A DNA stretch of 64,000 nucleotides from Flavobacterium galactosidilyticum. Its GTDB lineage: Bacteria > Bacteroidota > Bacteroidia > Flavobacteriales > Flavobacteriaceae. The DNA lies in the NCBI RefSeq assembly GCF_020911945.1, contig NZ_CP087135.1, forward strand, positions 62,001 to 126,000, written 5' to 3'. A program made the translations under genes and the position numbers. Shown here in pieces: positions 46,681 through 55,156 of this stretch (position 1 is its first letter; each line of letters opens with the position of its first letter). Below the pieces are notes generated by a model. That model worked only from the letters and a program-made list of their open reading frames with translations. It had not been told where the DNA came from and did not search any database.

Positions 46681-48546
46681 ATGAAAAGAATATTTTTCGC
46701 ATTAGCTTTTGCTTCCTTTTTCTGGAGCTGTAAAACTGCTGGAGTAGCTATCTTTACCAAGCCAGTTATTGAAAACGTAGCAGTTGCAATCAATCTAAAT
46801 GATGTAAATGATGACAAAGTCTTAGTTACTATTACCGCACCCAAAATCAGTACGGACGAAGTAACCTATAGTATTCCTAAAATTGTACCGGGAACCTATT
46901 CTATTGACAATTACGGCAAGTTTATTGAAGATTTTAAAGCATTCGATAACAAAGGAACTGCTTTAACAATTGCGAAAACTGATGATAATACATGGTCGAT
47001 CAAAAATGCAAAAACGGTGGCAAAAGTAACCTATTTAGTTAATGACACTTTTGATACTGAGAAAGGAAGTGGTTTTGGAAATAGCGATATTTTCTCGCCT
47101 GCTGGTACAAATATCGACGCTGGGAAAAACTTCATGCTCAACATGCATGGTTTTGTAGGTTTTTTTCAAGACAAAAAAGATTTACCTTATAATGTGAGCA
47201 TTTCGCATCCAGCAACGCTTTGGGGAGCAACATCAATGACTGATCGTGACGTTAGCGACACAAATGACTTGTTTACAACCACGCGGTATGCGGAGTTAGT
47301 GGAGAATCCTATTATGTACGCTAAACCGGATTACACCACATTTACAATTGATGGTATGGAAATTCTAATTGGCGTGTATTCACCAACTGGAAAAGTAACA
47401 GCTGAAAGCATTACTTCAGAAATGAAAACGATGATGACCGCGCAAAAGAATTTTCTAGGAAAAATAAACGCAACAAAAAAATACAGTGTTTTACTTTATT
47501 TATCAACAATGACAGATACTGATGCAAAAGGATTTGGTGCTTTAGAACATCCTACAGCAACCACCGTTGTTCTACCTGAAATGATGCCAAAATCTGAATT
47601 AGTAAAATCAATGGTCGACGTAGTTTCACATGAATTTTTTCATATTGTAACACCATTATCGATTCATTCGAAAGAGATTCATGATTTTGATTACAATGCG
47701 CCAAAAATGTCAGAACACTTATGGATGTATGAAGGTGTTACGGAATACTTTGCTAATTTGTTCCAAATCAATCAAGGATTAATTACTGAAGAAGATTTCT
47801 TGAACAGAATGTCCGAAAAAATTGCGAACGCTAATGCTATGAATGATACCATGCCTTTTACAACCATGAGTGCAAATGTTTTGAATGAGCCTTACAAAGC
47901 GCAATATTTGAACGTTTACGAAAAAGGAGCTCTTATTGGAATGTGTCTGGATATCATTATCAGAGAAAAAAGTAATGGCGAAAGAGGAATTCTTGATTTA
48001 ATGCAGAAATTATCAAATGAATATGGACCTTCAAAACCTTTTAATGATAATGAGCTTTTTGCAAAAATAACTTCGTTCACGTATCCTGAAGTAGGAACTT
48101 TTTTAGAAACGTATGTTTCTGGACCAACACCTATTCCTTATGATACTTTTCTAGCTAAAGTAGGAATTACAAAGTCATTGAAAAAAGTACCAACAAATGT
48201 TTTCCTAAAAGGACAGGTTCCGTATATCACCGTGAATCAGCAAACCAAAGAGATCATTGTAATTCCAAATAGTGAGTTAAACGATTTTTATAAAAATTTA
48301 GATTTAAAAGGAGGCGATATTATAGTCGCAATAAACGAAAAATCCTTTTCACTTGAGAATATTTACGAAATGATAAGTGTTAGCGAAACGTGGAAAGAAA
48401 ATGATCCAATTGCCATCAAAATAAAAAGAAACGGCAAAGAACAAATAATCAAAGGAAAAGTAAAACTTCCTTATGAAGAAAAGGAAGGACTTAATACGAC
48501 CGACTCTTCAAAAAAAGCATTGAAAGAAGCTTGGTTAAAAGGATAA
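46681..48546 (+). CDS. M61-family (glycyl aminopeptidase-like) metallopeptidase lipoprotein
   Basis: This is a 621-residue lipoprotein (signal then FFWSC). An N-terminal beta region is followed by the zincin core HEFFH (His317) and the third ligand Glu in MYEGVTEYFANLF. The C-terminal 100 residues form a PDZ-like domain (LDLKGGDIIVAINEKSFSL). Periplasmic or cell-surface aminopeptidase activity is likely. It is followed by a hairpin terminator. Confidence 0.9.
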   Translation: MKRIFFALAFASFFWSCKTAGVAIFTKPVIENVAVAINLNDVNDDKVLVTITAPKISTDEVTYSIPKIVPGTYSIDNYGKFIEDFKAFDNKGTALTIAKTDDNTWSIKNAKTVAKVTYLVNDTFDTEKGSGFGNSDIFSPAGTNIDAGKNFMLNMHGFVGFFQDKKDLPYNVSISHPATLWGATSMTDRDVSDTNDLFTTTRYAELVENPIMYAKPDYTTFTIDGMEILIGVYSPTGKVTAESITSEMKTMMTAQKNFLGKINATKKYSVLLYLSTMTDTDAKGFGALEHPTATTVVLPEMMPKSELVKSMVDVVSHEFFHIVTPLSIHSKEIHDFDYNAPKMSEHLWMYEGVTEYFANLFQINQGLITEEDFLNRMSEKIANANAMNDTMPFTTMSANVLNEPYKAQYLNVYEKGALIGMCLDIIIREKSNGERGILDLMQKLSNEYGPSKPFNDNELFAKITSFTYPEVGTFLETYVSGPTPIPYDTFLAKVGITKSLKKVPTNVFLKGQVPYITVNQQTKEIIVIPNSELNDFYKNLDLKGGDIIVAINEKSFSLENIYEMISVSETWKENDPIAIKIKRNGKEQIIKGKVKLPYEEKEGLNTTDSSKKALKEAWLKG

Positions 48547-48564
48547 GCTCACTAACAATTGAAG

Positions 48565-48601
48565 AAATCCCAATTTAGAAATAGATTGGGATTTTTTTTT
48601 A
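48565..48601 (+). terminator. Intrinsic terminator after the M61 gene
   Basis: The stem aaatcccaat / attgggattt with a 10-base loop is followed by a long T run, starting 19 bases after the stop. Confidence 0.85.
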
Positions 48602-48744
48602 GAAATTTGGCACTAATACCTGAATCATATCAACAATTTTCTTTATTTTGCGCCAAAATTAAAAAGGAAATAAATTCATATTGATTTAAAGAAATCAGAA
48701 AAGAATAACGAATAATATTCCAAGAAAAATAAATTTTACTTCAC

Positions 48745-49455
48745 ATGAAAAAATCAATTATTGCAATTGTTACACTTCTTTTATTAGTTGCCTGCGACAA
48801 AAATGAAACTAAAGGCAATCTTCATATTACCGGAAATATCAAAGGATTAAAAAAAGGAACTTTATATATACAACGACTTGTGGACACTGCATTTGTAGCG
48901 ATGGATACCATTATAATTGAAGGAAGTTCAACTTTCACTAGTAATTTAGATCTTAAATCACCTGAAATGCTTTACTTATTCCTAGATCGTGGGACAAGTA
49001 ATTCATTAGACAATAATATACCTTTTTTTGCCGAACCTGGGAATATAAGTATCGAAACGACACTCGAAAATTATTTATCTAATGCTAAAATTACGGGTTC
49101 AAAGAACCACGAAATATACGAAGAGTACAGAAAAATAAATAGCACTTTTACAGACAAAAATCTTTCTAACATAGAGCAAAAATTCAGTGCTTTAAAAAAT
49201 CAAAACGCAAAAAAAGTAGATAGTATCAACGTCGCACAAGATGCTAATGTAAAAAGAAAGTACTTATTTGCAGCTAACTTTGCTTTGAACAATAGAGATT
49301 ATGAGGTTGCTCCTTACATTGCGTTATCTGACATCTATGACATTAATATAAAATATTTAGACACGATTCAAAAAGCGATGTCTCCAAAAGTAGCGCAATC
49401 ACTTTACGGAAAAAAACTAACGGAATATGTTACGGCTGCTAAAAAAGAAAATTAA
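48745..49455 (+). CDS. DUF4369-type lipoprotein
   Basis: This 236-residue lipoprotein (signal LLLLVAC) has the N-terminal beta domain typical of DUF4369: FHITGNIKGLKKGTLYIQRL-like repeats and FFAEPGNISIETTLENYL. The C-terminal half is helical. Many family members continue into a thioredoxin/AhpC domain of about 150 residues; this one stops before it and has no CxxC. Binding or envelope-stress roles have been suggested for relatives but are unproven. Confidence 0.8.
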   Translation: MKKSIIAIVTLLLLVACDKNETKGNLHITGNIKGLKKGTLYIQRLVDTAFVAMDTIIIEGSSTFTSNLDLKSPEMLYLFLDRGTSNSLDNNIPFFAEPGNISIETTLENYLSNAKITGSKNHEIYEEYRKINSTFTDKNLSNIEQKFSALKNQNAKKVDSINVAQDANVKRKYLFAANFALNNRDYEVAPYIALSDIYDINIKYLDTIQKAMSPKVAQSLYGKKLTEYVTAAKKEN

Positions 49456-49480
49456 AACAGCTCTAATTTATTAAAATCAA

Positions 49481-49514
49481 AAAACCATCTTGTTAATCGC
49501 AAGATGGTTTTTTG
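49481..49514 (+). terminator. Intrinsic terminator after the DUF4369 gene
   Basis: The stem aaaaccatctt / aagatggtttt with a 9-base loop is followed by T-rich DNA, about 25 bases past the stop. Confidence 0.85.
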
Positions 49515-49630
49515 ATTTTAAGGGGTTTTTTTAATAGTAACGAAATAAATACTTTTAAAATATGTATTGGAATTAAAACAAAAGATTACAACGGCAATCT
49601 GCCCACAAAAACCCCAAAAAACATAAAAAG

Positions 49631-50041
49631 TTACAGTGAAAAAATAATCACCATCATAATTCCAATATATTGTTAATGTGATTTTAAATAGCATTAAGAG
49701 GTAATCAATTCTTCTGAATCATTATCGCGTAAAACTGCTTGAGCATTGGAAGCAAATTTATTTAGGTTATAAGTAGGTAAGAAATAAAATACTGCAACCA
49801 GAAAGTAGAGAAAAGAGATAAAAATCCTAAAAGAAGGATCACCAACAGCTAACATTGCATTTGCACTACAAGTCGCGGAAATTAGTGTCCCAGCAAAAAG
49901 TGCTATTAGAACAATAAACCCAATTCTTATAGAGCCAATAATCGTTAAAAAATAAGCCCATTTTGTGGTCTCTTTCAAAAGTTTCTTTACAGATTCATTT
50001 AGCTACCTATCGAGATTTACGATATTTGAATGTTCTTCCAT
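49631..50041 (-). pseudogene. Decayed paralogue of the adjacent small membrane protein
   Basis: The frame from ATG 50041 (MEEHSNIVNLDR) hits TAG at 50005-50003 and then continues in alignment with the intact gene at 50171-50602 (LNESVKKLLKETTKWAYF versus LNESAKDSLNEIAKWTYY). After KFASNAQAVLRDNDSEELIT it meets TAA, then CYLKSH, a second TAA, and QYIGIMMVIIFSL, all aligned to the intact C-terminus. With three in-frame stops it is a pseudogene; an ATG at 49978 could still yield a 94-residue membrane fragment. Confidence 0.88.
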
Positions 50042-50170
50042 ACTTTATAATTTTAGTTTGATTTCGAATGTAAGTAAAAACAGTAAATATATTTAAAAAC
50101 AAGTTTAATTATTTATGCAATAAAGACAAAAATTAGAGCACATTTAATTCAAAATTTTCAAAGAAATCAT

Positions 50171-50602
50171 CTAACGTATAAAAAGTACCAAATAAATTAA
50201 AGAAATAATTACGGTCATCACTCCAATGTACTTGTAATGATTTTGCAAATATTTGAAAGACGCTGCTAGCATTTCTGCATCATTTTCATTAATAGCTTCT
50301 TTCATTTCTGACGAAAATTTATTCAAATTATAAACAGGATAGAAATAAATCAAAGCCATTGCTACTCTTAAAAGGGCCATCAAAATCCCCAAATTACCTC
50401 CTATTCTATACATTCCTGTACCTATTTGTCTCATGGAATAAGAAATTTTCAGCCCATATAATCCAGCGCTGAATATTAATACAATTGCGATGTAACCAAT
50501 TATTGATACATAATAAGTCCATTTAGCAATTTCATTCAAAGAGTCTTTTGCAGATTCATTTAGCTTAAGATCATAATTTTCAATTTTGGATTGCTCTGTC
50601 AT
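50171..50602 (-). CDS. Small four-helix-like membrane protein (DUF5362-like)
   Basis: This 143-residue protein has a soluble N-terminus (residues 1-25) and three to four membrane helices (YYVSIIGYIAIVLIFSAGLY, ILMALLRVAMALIYFYPVY, IGVMTVIISLIYLVLFI). The segment FYPVYNLNKFSSEMKEAINENDAEML between helices 3 and 4 is conserved in the pseudogene copy. It resembles a family labelled DUF5362 (by recall). Function unknown; located in the inner membrane. Confidence 0.7.
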   Translation of the reverse strand: MTEQSKIENYDLKLNESAKDSLNEIAKWTYYVSIIGYIAIVLIFSAGLYGLKISYSMRQIGTGMYRIGGNLGILMALLRVAMALIYFYPVYNLNKFSSEMKEAINENDAEMLAASFKYLQNHYKYIGVMTVIISLIYLVLFIR

Positions 50603-50905
50603 AGTGTATTCAAATTTTTTGGTTTAACATCAAATGTACTACTATTCTTTAGTAAAAAAACACATTTAATTTTTTATTTAATATAGCACTAACTACACGA
50701 AATACAGCAAAAAAATAACACTGTTACTGTATTCGGATTCAAAAAATAACAGCTAAATTAATAGTCAATCATCCGTATTTGCTGTTGCAAACAACTTGTT
50801 TAAAGCAGTGCGTTAACACTCATAACTTCAAAATCAAAAATTGTACAAAAACAGAAAAGGCCATCATTGTTATGACGACCTTTTCTTATAGGAATAAAAT
50901 GAGTT
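50603..50905. other. Gene-free gap containing a terminator
   Basis: No open frame with start and family resemblance was found in these 303 bases. Apart from the hairpin at 50844-50886 and the upstream region of the membrane-protein gene, nothing was recognised. Confidence 0.6.
50844..50886 (-). terminator. Terminator after the muramidase-like gene
   Basis: On the minus strand agaaaagg pairs with ccttttct around an imperfect upper stem (gtcgtcat/atgatggc), followed by a T-rich run. It starts about 20 bases after the stop of the gene at 50906-51547. Confidence 0.7.
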
Positions 50906-51547
50906 TTATATAGTTCTTGCTTTTGCATTTATATTTGCTACGATAAACGATGTATCGTAACCACCAAACATTTTCATATAGCTTCTTATGGAGCTTCCGT
51001 ACGCATCTTTAAAATTGCGTTTTCCTTTATATCTAAAAAATTTCTTTACAGATCCAGCTCCTCCAAGATGAGCAGCTGCTAAAATACCAGATTCGGTAAC
51101 ATGAAGACCATTGATTACTTTACCGTCGTATTTTTCAATTTCTTTTCTTAATTCCCATTTATTCTTTGCTAAAAGTGCTATAAAAGCTTTTTCTTGCAAT
51201 TCTGGACTGTTCAAAAAGGCATCTTTATCATGTATGCCAACAGATTTTAAGGTTTCAATACCAAACTGGTATTTACCTATATAACCTAAAGAATTAATTT
51301 TTTTGTATTTACTTTGTGATTCTCGGAAGCCAACTGCTTCTCTAAAACCAACAAAGAAATTTCCAGTAAAAGGGATGCTCAAATTAGCGTATTCTTCTAC
51401 TTCTTGAGATGGAAATAAGTAGTGTGTACCATCTTCTTCATTAATAAGAAACCAGGGGTTGGTTTCGACATTTGCAGGTTTAAAACCTAAGCTTAAAAAA
51501 ACTGTAATTACAGTTAGACTTGAATAAAAATACCATTTCTTTATCAT
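50906..51547 (-). CDS. Secreted muramidase/transglycosylase-like protein
   Basis: This 213-residue protein has an N-terminal signal (WYFYSSLTVITVFLSLGF). Its core has FVGFREAVGFRESQSKY, with a candidate catalytic Glu in FRES, then SLGYIGKYQFGIETLKSVGI and AAAHLGGAGSVKKFF, a pattern of lytic-transglycosylase/lysozyme folds (E followed by Y(x)GKYQFG). It may cut peptidoglycan. A TATCTTTG promoter element lies 46 bases before the start. Exact enzyme class is not certain. Confidence 0.72.
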   Translation of the reverse strand: MIKKWYFYSSLTVITVFLSLGFKPANVETNPWFLINEEDGTHYLFPSQEVEEYANLSIPFTGNFFVGFREAVGFRESQSKYKKINSLGYIGKYQFGIETLKSVGIHDKDAFLNSPELQEKAFIALLAKNKWELRKEIEKYDGKVINGLHVTESGILAAAHLGGAGSVKKFFRYKGKRNFKDAYGSSIRSYMKMFGGYDTSFIVANINAKARTI

Positions 51548-51593
51548 AAATTGTTTTTCTTCAAACGCTGTCCCGTTATGAAATTTCTACGCG

Positions 51594-51601
51594 CAAAGAT
51601 A
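51594..51601 (-). promoter_or_regulatory. -7 promoter element for the muramidase-like gene
   Basis: TATCTTTG (minus strand) followed by gcgcg, 46 bases before the ATG; perfect TAnnTTTG match, -33 box not obvious. Confidence 0.55.
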
Positions 51602-51643
51602 CAATAAAAATATTAATACTGATAATCAAGTAGTTAAACTTTT

Positions 51644-52561
51644 CTAAAAGTAAACAAAGTGATATTTAGGAGCGCCGTGAGACCGCAACTCTATTGTAGG
51701 TGCCGGGATTTTTAATGTATTTACAAGCGAGAAAATGGTTTTCAAAAAAGCAGAATTTGTTTGAATTTTTTTTAAATCTACGTCCAAACTGAGGTAAAAT
51801 TGTCTAAATCTTTCAGGATTTGAAGTTGAAAAAGTAGCTATATTTTGTGTGTTTCCAGTAATCATTCCATCGGCTCCATAACCTAATGCTAAATTTAACC
51901 ATTTGGGTATTTTGGACTCTTTAAAAAAGGAATGCATATTGACAGAAAGCCAATAAGTTTGACCATTATAATCTTTTAGAATTTGTTCTGAAAAGGAACT
52001 TCCTAAAGCTTCTGGTCGTACATTAGCAAATGGAGTACTGTGAAAAGAAAATTTAGGAATAAGGCGCTGCTCGTTCCATAATAATTCCTGCGATATAAAT
52101 AAAGCCGTTCCCGAAGCATTAGCTATTATATCGCCTGTAGAAGCGCCCCATTGTGAAGAATATCCGTCTAGAACCTCAACTGCTGTAAGAAAAGCAAAAC
52201 CTAAACCTGCACCATAAAGCAATTGCTTTTGTTTAGAAGCACCGCTCCACTGCAACATTTCTGAACCAAGTCGGCCTGAATGATAGGATGAAAAAGCGTG
52301 TCCCACTTTATCCATTTGAAGCCACTCCGAATTATCATTAATAAAATGAAAATTAGAGCGAGGATAATCTGAATACCAAAGTTGGTTTAAACCTATTAAA
52401 GTACCCGCAGCGAGAACTGTTTCAGAAAGTAGTACTGTATTCTGTCTTCTTACGTTTAAAGAATCTGATGGTTTAAAGAAATCTCCAAATTGCCTATTTT
52501 GTGAATAGCCAATTTGAAAACCAAACAAAATCAGGTATAGAAGTCCTATTTTAAATTTCAA
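51644..52561 (-). CDS. DUF2279 (YfiM-like) envelope protein
   Basis: This 305-residue protein has a signal peptide (IGLLYLILFGFQIGYSQ). The family core includes WLQMDKVGHAFSSYHSGRL, FAFLTAVEVLDGYSSQWGAS and DIIANASGTALFISQELLW, with conserved His/Asp/Glu residues on hydrophobic segments, as in DUF2279/YfiM. The C-terminal half has barrel-like strands. Function unknown. It lies two bases downstream of mltG on the same strand. Confidence 0.85.
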   Translation of the reverse strand: MKFKIGLLYLILFGFQIGYSQNRQFGDFFKPSDSLNVRRQNTVLLSETVLAAGTLIGLNQLWYSDYPRSNFHFINDNSEWLQMDKVGHAFSSYHSGRLGSEMLQWSGASKQKQLLYGAGLGFAFLTAVEVLDGYSSQWGASTGDIIANASGTALFISQELLWNEQRLIPKFSFHSTPFANVRPEALGSSFSEQILKDYNGQTYWLSVNMHSFFKESKIPKWLNLALGYGADGMITGNTQNIATFSTSNPERFRQFYLSLDVDLKKIQTNSAFLKTIFSLVNTLKIPAPTIELRSHGAPKYHFVYF

Positions 52562-52563
52562 AA

Positions 52564-53604
52564 CTATCTTTTCACGTCTTGACTGTTAATCCAGTCAGAA
52601 TATTTCTTAGCATTTTTAGTATGCTCCTCATAAGTAGCAGCAAACTCATGATATCCGAAACGATCTATACTTGCACAGAAATAAATAAAATCATTCTTTT
52701 CAGGAGCTAACACCGCTTCAAGTGCTGTAATATCAGGCATAGCAATGGGTCCTGGAGGAAGTCCTAGATTATTATACGTATTATAAGGATGACTCATTGT
52801 TAAATCCTTGTAAAATACTCTTTTGATAACTTGTTCAAAATCATTCGACTTCTTTTTGATCGCATAAATAACTGTTGGATCCGCTTGTAGTGGCATTCCA
52901 GCTCTTAAACGATTCAAATAAACGCCAGCAATTCTAGGTCTTTCATCTTTTTTAACTGATTCTTTATGAACAATTGAAGCTAATATAGTCGCATCAATTG
53001 GCGTTAAACCTTGTTTTTCAGCTTTTACAACTCTTTCTTTGGTCCAAAAATTGCGGTATTCCTTAATCATTTTGTCGCGGAATTTCACAGCTGAAGTATT
53101 CCAGTACACCTCATACGTGTTTGGGATAAACATTGCTAAAACATTTTCTTCATTAAATCCATTCTCTTTTAAGAAAATAGAATCTTTAAAGGAAGTAAGC
53201 AATGACAAACTGTCAGCTTCGATTTGCGATCCTACACGTCCTGCTAAATCCTCAACTCGCTCTTGATTATTGAAAGCTAGTTTTACGGGCGAATTAAGTC
53301 GCATCGCTTTTACAATAGCGTAGCTATTCATACCTTTTGTCAACAAAAAACGACCAGGAACAACATTCTCATCATATCCTCTTTTGCTCGCTACTAAATC
53401 AAATCGATTCATGTTTTCAATGTAAGGCGAAACTATTTTCTTTACATCATCATATGTAGCAGCTGTTGGCACGTATACGTAAACTTCTTTCTCAGTAAAT
53501 TTGGTATTTGCAGAAAAAATTTGGTTTAAAAGAATCAGTCCATATATCATTAACACTGATATTAAAACAACAGATACAATGGTGATAATTTTCTTTATGT
53601 TCAT
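52564..53604 (-). CDS. mltG: Endolytic transglycosylase MltG
   Basis: This 346-residue protein has one N-terminal membrane helix and a YceG domain with the catalytic Glu in VHKESVKKDERPRIAGVYLN, then GMPLQADPTVIYAI and SHPYNTYNNLGLPPGPIAMP. It cleaves nascent glycan strands in the inner membrane and sets their length. It heads a short unit with the DUF2279 gene two bases downstream. Confidence 0.95.
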   Translation of the reverse strand: MNIKKIITIVSVVLISVLMIYGLILLNQIFSANTKFTEKEVYVYVPTAATYDDVKKIVSPYIENMNRFDLVASKRGYDENVVPGRFLLTKGMNSYAIVKAMRLNSPVKLAFNNQERVEDLAGRVGSQIEADSLSLLTSFKDSIFLKENGFNEENVLAMFIPNTYEVYWNTSAVKFRDKMIKEYRNFWTKERVVKAEKQGLTPIDATILASIVHKESVKKDERPRIAGVYLNRLRAGMPLQADPTVIYAIKKKSNDFEQVIKRVFYKDLTMSHPYNTYNNLGLPPGPIAMPDITALEAVLAPEKNDFIYFCASIDRFGYHEFAATYEEHTKNAKKYSDWINSQDVKR

Positions 53605-53689
53605 TTGAAGTATTTTTTATTTTTAGAAATTAAAGTAACTCTATTTTTCTTTTTTATTTTAAAATTACAAACCTTTATAACTAAAGGAT

Positions 53690-54223
53690 TTAAAATTTAG
53701 TATTGATTAGCTGAAAAATAGCTTCGTCTTTGTATTTTCCATTTACAAAAGTCCAATCTTTTTTCACACCTATCAATTCGAATCCAAATTTAGTAAAAAG
53801 TGCTTTACTTGCTACATTTTCAGTGCCAATATTTGCATACAATTGATGTAAATTCAAAGTAGAAAAGGCGTACTCAATTAATAAATGCAATGCTTCTGAT
53901 CCAATATTCTGATTTCTATTTTCACTTCCTTGAATAACGATGCCAACCCCTGCTCTATTATTCTTTGGATCAAAATCAAATAAATCTACTAAACCTACTG
54001 CGGGAAAATCCTGATCTTGACAAATAGCTAGTCTCAACTGTTTCGCTTCATATATATCTTGATGTGCATTTTCTAAATATTGTTTCACTAAAAACCGACT
54101 ATATGGCGTATTGGTATTACTCACCTCCCAAATACTTTGATCGTTCTCTATACCATAAATAAACTCTAAATCATTTGGCTCCAATGCTCGGATATAAATG
54201 TCATTCCCTTTTAATGTTTTCAT
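53690..54223 (-). CDS. GNAT-family N-acetyltransferase
   Basis: This 177-residue RimJ/RimL-like enzyme begins LKGNDIYIRALEPNDLEFIY and has the acetyl-CoA-binding region GVGIVIQGSENRNQNIGSEA, followed by HQLYANIGTENVASKALFTKFGFELIGV. Substrates may be protein N-termini, amines or antibiotics such as spermidine-like compounds; nothing decides. It lies 13 bases downstream of dapF. Confidence 0.88.
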   Translation of the reverse strand: MKTLKGNDIYIRALEPNDLEFIYGIENDQSIWEVSNTNTPYSRFLVKQYLENAHQDIYEAKQLRLAICQDQDFPAVGLVDLFDFDPKNNRAGVGIVIQGSENRNQNIGSEALHLLIEYAFSTLNLHQLYANIGTENVASKALFTKFGFELIGVKKDWTFVNGKYKDEAIFQLINTKF

Positions 54224-54236
54224 TTTTTAATTGCGT

Positions 54237-55019
54237 TTAAATCTCAATAGTTCCTTTAAAAACAAATTCGGCAGGACCTTTTAAGGTTACTTGCGTAAAA
54301 ATGTTATCATCTCTGTCAAAAGAAACGATCAGTTTACCGCCTTCAACATTCAAATTTACCGAAGAAGCATCCGTCTTTCCTAGGACATTCATCGCAATGG
54401 CAACAGCTGTAGCACCTGTTCCACAAGAAAGCGTTTCATCCTCCACGCCTCTTTCATAGGTTCGCAAAGAGAACGTATGTGAGTCAATTTGTTTCACAAA
54501 ATTAACGTTACTTCCCGCTTTTCCATACAAGTCACCATATCTAATTCGGGCTCCATTTTCCTTGATATTGTAATTTTCGAGATCATCAACTATTTGTACA
54601 TGATGAGGTGAACCTGTATTCATAAAAACAAAATCTGGATTTACTTGTACATCTGTAACATCTATCATTTGCAAAGCAACTAATCCGTCATCACTGATAG
54701 TTGCGTGATGTAAACCATCCGTTGCAATAAAAGTAGTATGATTTTCAATTACTCCTAATTTTTTAGCAAAAGCCACTAAACATCTACCTCCGTTGCCACA
54801 CATAGAACTTTGATTTCCATCAGAGTTATAATAAACCATTTTAAAATCGGTTTCCTTATTGTTTTCTAATAAAATTAATCCATCACCACCTATACCAAAA
54901 CGTCTATCACATAAGCGCGCTATCAAATCAATATTCTCTTTTGGGAAAAATTCCGAACGATTATCAATCATTACAAAATCATTTCCTGTACCTTGGTATT
55001 TATAAAATTCTAATTGCAT
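54237..55019 (-). CDS. dapF: Diaminopimelate epimerase
   Basis: This 260-residue enzyme interconverts LL- and meso-diaminopimelate for lysine and peptidoglycan. Both catalytic cysteines are present: Cys74 in SMCGNGGRC and Cys199 in LSCGTGATAVA. FYKYQGTGNDFVMID and GIGGDGLI are also typical. Length is normal. It is the first gene of the unit with the GNAT gene, with a TACTTTTG promoter element upstream. Confidence 0.96.
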   Translation of the reverse strand: MQLEFYKYQGTGNDFVMIDNRSEFFPKENIDLIARLCDRRFGIGGDGLILLENNKETDFKMVYYNSDGNQSSMCGNGGRCLVAFAKKLGVIENHTTFIATDGLHHATISDDGLVALQMIDVTDVQVNPDFVFMNTGSPHHVQIVDDLENYNIKENGARIRYGDLYGKAGSNVNFVKQIDSHTFSLRTYERGVEDETLSCGTGATAVAIAMNVLGKTDASSVNLNVEGGKLIVSFDRDDNIFTQVTLKGPAEFVFKGTIEI

Positions 55020-55040
55020 TTTATTTTTTATTTATTGACA

Positions 55041-55048
55041 CAAAAGTA
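55041..55048 (-). promoter_or_regulatory. -7 promoter element for dapF
   Basis: TACTTTTG (minus strand) matches TAnnTTTG, 21 bases before the dapF ATG. Confidence 0.55.
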
Positions 55049-55156
55049 CGAACTATTAATGAAATGTTAATCATTGTTAAAGAGCGTTAAACCTTAATTT
55101 ATGGAATGATTTTAGTGTTAATTTTACATATAAATGTTTTAAAAAACGAAGATAAT

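Noticed and set aside
45479-46844. Short frames opposite PPK2, the propeller gene and the M61 gene
   Set aside because: Low-complexity antisense frames over conserved coding sequence.
35957-50005. Two in-frame TAG codons (35957-35959 and 50003-50005) as evidence for TAG recoding
   Set aside because: TAG ends normal genes here (14274-14276, 25032-25034, 28962-28964) without read-through homology, and the second case has additional TAA stops, so nonsense mutation is simpler.
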